A DNA stretch of 9,355 bases from JAKLKS01 sp964370855. GTDB lineage: Bacteria; Planctomycetota; JAJSAM01; JAKLKS01. The stretch covers positions 1 to 9,355 of the forward strand of contig CAYJMF010000150.1 in NCBI GenBank assembly GCA_964370855.1, read 5' to 3'. Within the stretch, counting starts at the first letter, position 1; every line of letters starts with the position of its first letter. The position numbers and the translations under genes are program-made. Shown in pieces: positions 6,747 through 9,355 of this stretch. Under the pieces are notes generated by a model that was not told the origin of the DNA, did not search any database, and worked only from the letters and a program-made list of their open reading frames with translations.

Positions 6747-7935
6747 CGGCGCCCCTCCCCGCGGAGGACCGCGCCCCCGGCCACGACGGAGAGGATCGGC
6801 GCCGAGGGGTCCGCCGGGTCGCCGTCGAGCAGCACGAGGTCCGCCGGGTCCCCCTCGGCGATGCCCGCGGGGCTCCGCCCGAGGAAGGGGAGGCCGGCGC
6901 CGAGCAGCGCCGCCCTCGCCTCCTCCCGGCCGAGCCCGTGGCGCCGGGCGAGGGCCGCCATGAAGCGCAGGCCGTCGGGGCCGCGGTCCGCGCCGGACCC
7001 GAAGCCGACGCGCACGCCCGCCGCGACGAGGCCCGCGGCGGCGGCGAGGTGGACCTCCGGGTCGCCGGCGTCGAGGGAGAGCACGACGGCGAGATCCCCC
7101 GGGGGGATGCCCGCGGAGGCGGCGGCCTCGAGGATCGCGGGGGCGCCGCAGCGGGGCTCCACGAGGACCGGCCGCAGGGAGTGCCGGGCGGCGAGGGCGA
7201 GGGCGGCGCGGACCTCGGCCCGGCTCCCGGCCCGGAGGAAGGTGGGGGCCGCGCCCCCGACGAGGCCGGCGAGGGCGGCGGTGTCGGCGGGGGTCAGGCC
7301 GAGTCCCGCGTCCGCCCCGGTGAAGGGGCCCGCGGGGGCGCCGGGGATCCCGGCGAAGGCGGCCTCGAGGGCGCGGAGGAGGCCGGCGAAGGAGCCGGGA
7401 TGGCGATCCCGCCGCGCCGCGGCGGCGGTGAGGGAGAGGGTGCCCCCCGCCGCGGGCACGACGGCGGCGAGGCGCCCCGAGGCGTCGCAGGGGCGGAGCA
7501 CCGCGGCGGCCCCGCCCGCGGGGTTCCGATCCGAGGGGAGGAGCAGGCGGCGGAGGACCCCCTCCCGGGCGGCGGCGGCGGCGGCGGGGTCCGCGGGGTC
7601 GAAGCCGTCCACGATGCGGAGGGAGGCGCCGAAGGGGCGGGGATCCTCGGCGTCCTCGCCCCCGGCGAGGCCCGTGGAGAGGTCCGCGAAGCCCGGGCTG
7701 ACGACGGCGGCGTCGAGCACGCGGGCCCCGCGGGGGACGGGGATCCCGGGGCCGACGGCTGCCACCCGTCCCTCCCTCACGAGGATCACCGCGTCGATGA
7801 CGGTCCGCCCGTCGGCGAAGTGGATGCGCCCGGCGCGCACGGCGAGGACGGGGGACTCCGCCGCGGGCCCCGGGGCGGCCGGCGCCGCGGATCCGGCGAC
7901 GGCGGCGAGGAGCGCCGCGGCGAGGGGCGGGATCC

Positions 7936-7939
<4 letters not shown>
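6743..7939 (-). CDS. Secreted amidohydrolase-like protein, most degenerate paralogue (STG)
   Basis: 398 aa. The start is GTG 7939, with GGGAGGGGG at 7951-7943 just upstream and a GTGA overlap with the preceding stop. It gives a clean signal peptide (MRIPPLAAALLAAVAGSAAP), whereas an upstream GTG at 7969 would add an unlikely Gly/Arg-rich leader. Family landmarks are VREGRVAAVG (54-63), PGFADLSTG (82-90), HGLGREEARAALLGAG (334-349) and AEGDPADLVLLDGDP (361-375), equivalent to GKDADL. HxH is S88-T89-G90. Unlike its paralogues, it also loses the conserved Lys (R149 in AAAVLRP) and the GVTT motif (EGVLRRLLLP, 126-135). The first downstream His position is R236. D318 (GSGADRG) remains. This strongly suggests a pseudoenzyme. 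It is best grouped with subtype A by its lack of a charged insert, with moderate certainty. Confidence 0.83.

Positions 7940-9355
<1,416 letters not shown>

Overview
This window holds one strand-uniform, very GC-rich operon, about 80% GC by hand count of sample lines. All genes read on the minus strand, from the right-hand end toward position 1. The products are exported amidohydrolase-superfamily proteins of the imidazolonepropionase-like type (COG1228/HutI-like, Pfam PF01979). They have Ala-rich Sec-type signal peptides without a lipobox Cys. The GC content, GTG/TTG starts and secreted paralogous amidohydrolases fit an uncultured high-GC Gram-negative lineage such as Planctomycetota. Myxococcota and Acidobacteriota are alternatives, and the sequence does not settle the taxon. 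The right end is a 32-G homopolymer next to a 15-G run, which looks like a contig end with a sequencing artefact.

Layout in transcription order: a 5'-truncated amidohydrolase-like gene (9355-7936); a 398-aa paralogue (7939-6743); a 425-aa paralogue (6746-5469); a 432-aa paralogue (5472-4174); an 838-aa protein with two fused amidohydrolase domains (4177-1661); a 430-aa amidohydrolase with a complete metal site (1671-379); and a candidate gene running off the left edge (379-1). Four consecutive junctions are 4-nt GTGA stop/start overlaps. The fifth is an 11-nt overlap with a TTG start, and the sixth is a TGATG overlap behind a perfect AGGAGG. I see no intergenic space, no promoter and no convincing terminator, so the operon promoter lies beyond the right edge.

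The main observation is that there are seven amidohydrolase domains in six genes, and only the last (379-1671) keeps the catalytic HxH motif and downstream His ligands. The other six keep the fold markers: the PGF/PGW strand, a GVTT-like segment in most, the Lys motif in all but one, and the C-terminal GKDAD-type motif in most. Their HxH has become SSG, HTR, HSQ, AST, STG or ASR. They look like secreted pseudoenzymes stacked upstream of one active hydrolase. The domains fall into two subtypes: A (adjacent genes 6743-7939 and 5469-6746, plus the N-half of the fusion) and B (7936-9355, 4174-5472, the C-half of the fusion, and 379-1671). The A-then-B gene pair 6746-4174 is mirrored by the A-B fusion 4177-1661, suggesting that A and B subunits assemble. 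The substrate is unknown.

The leftmost 380 bases differ from the rest. GC falls to about 68%, codon bias is weaker, two reading frames compete around a C8/G8 tract, and there are two copies of a long palindromic repeat, one with perfect 23-bp arms.
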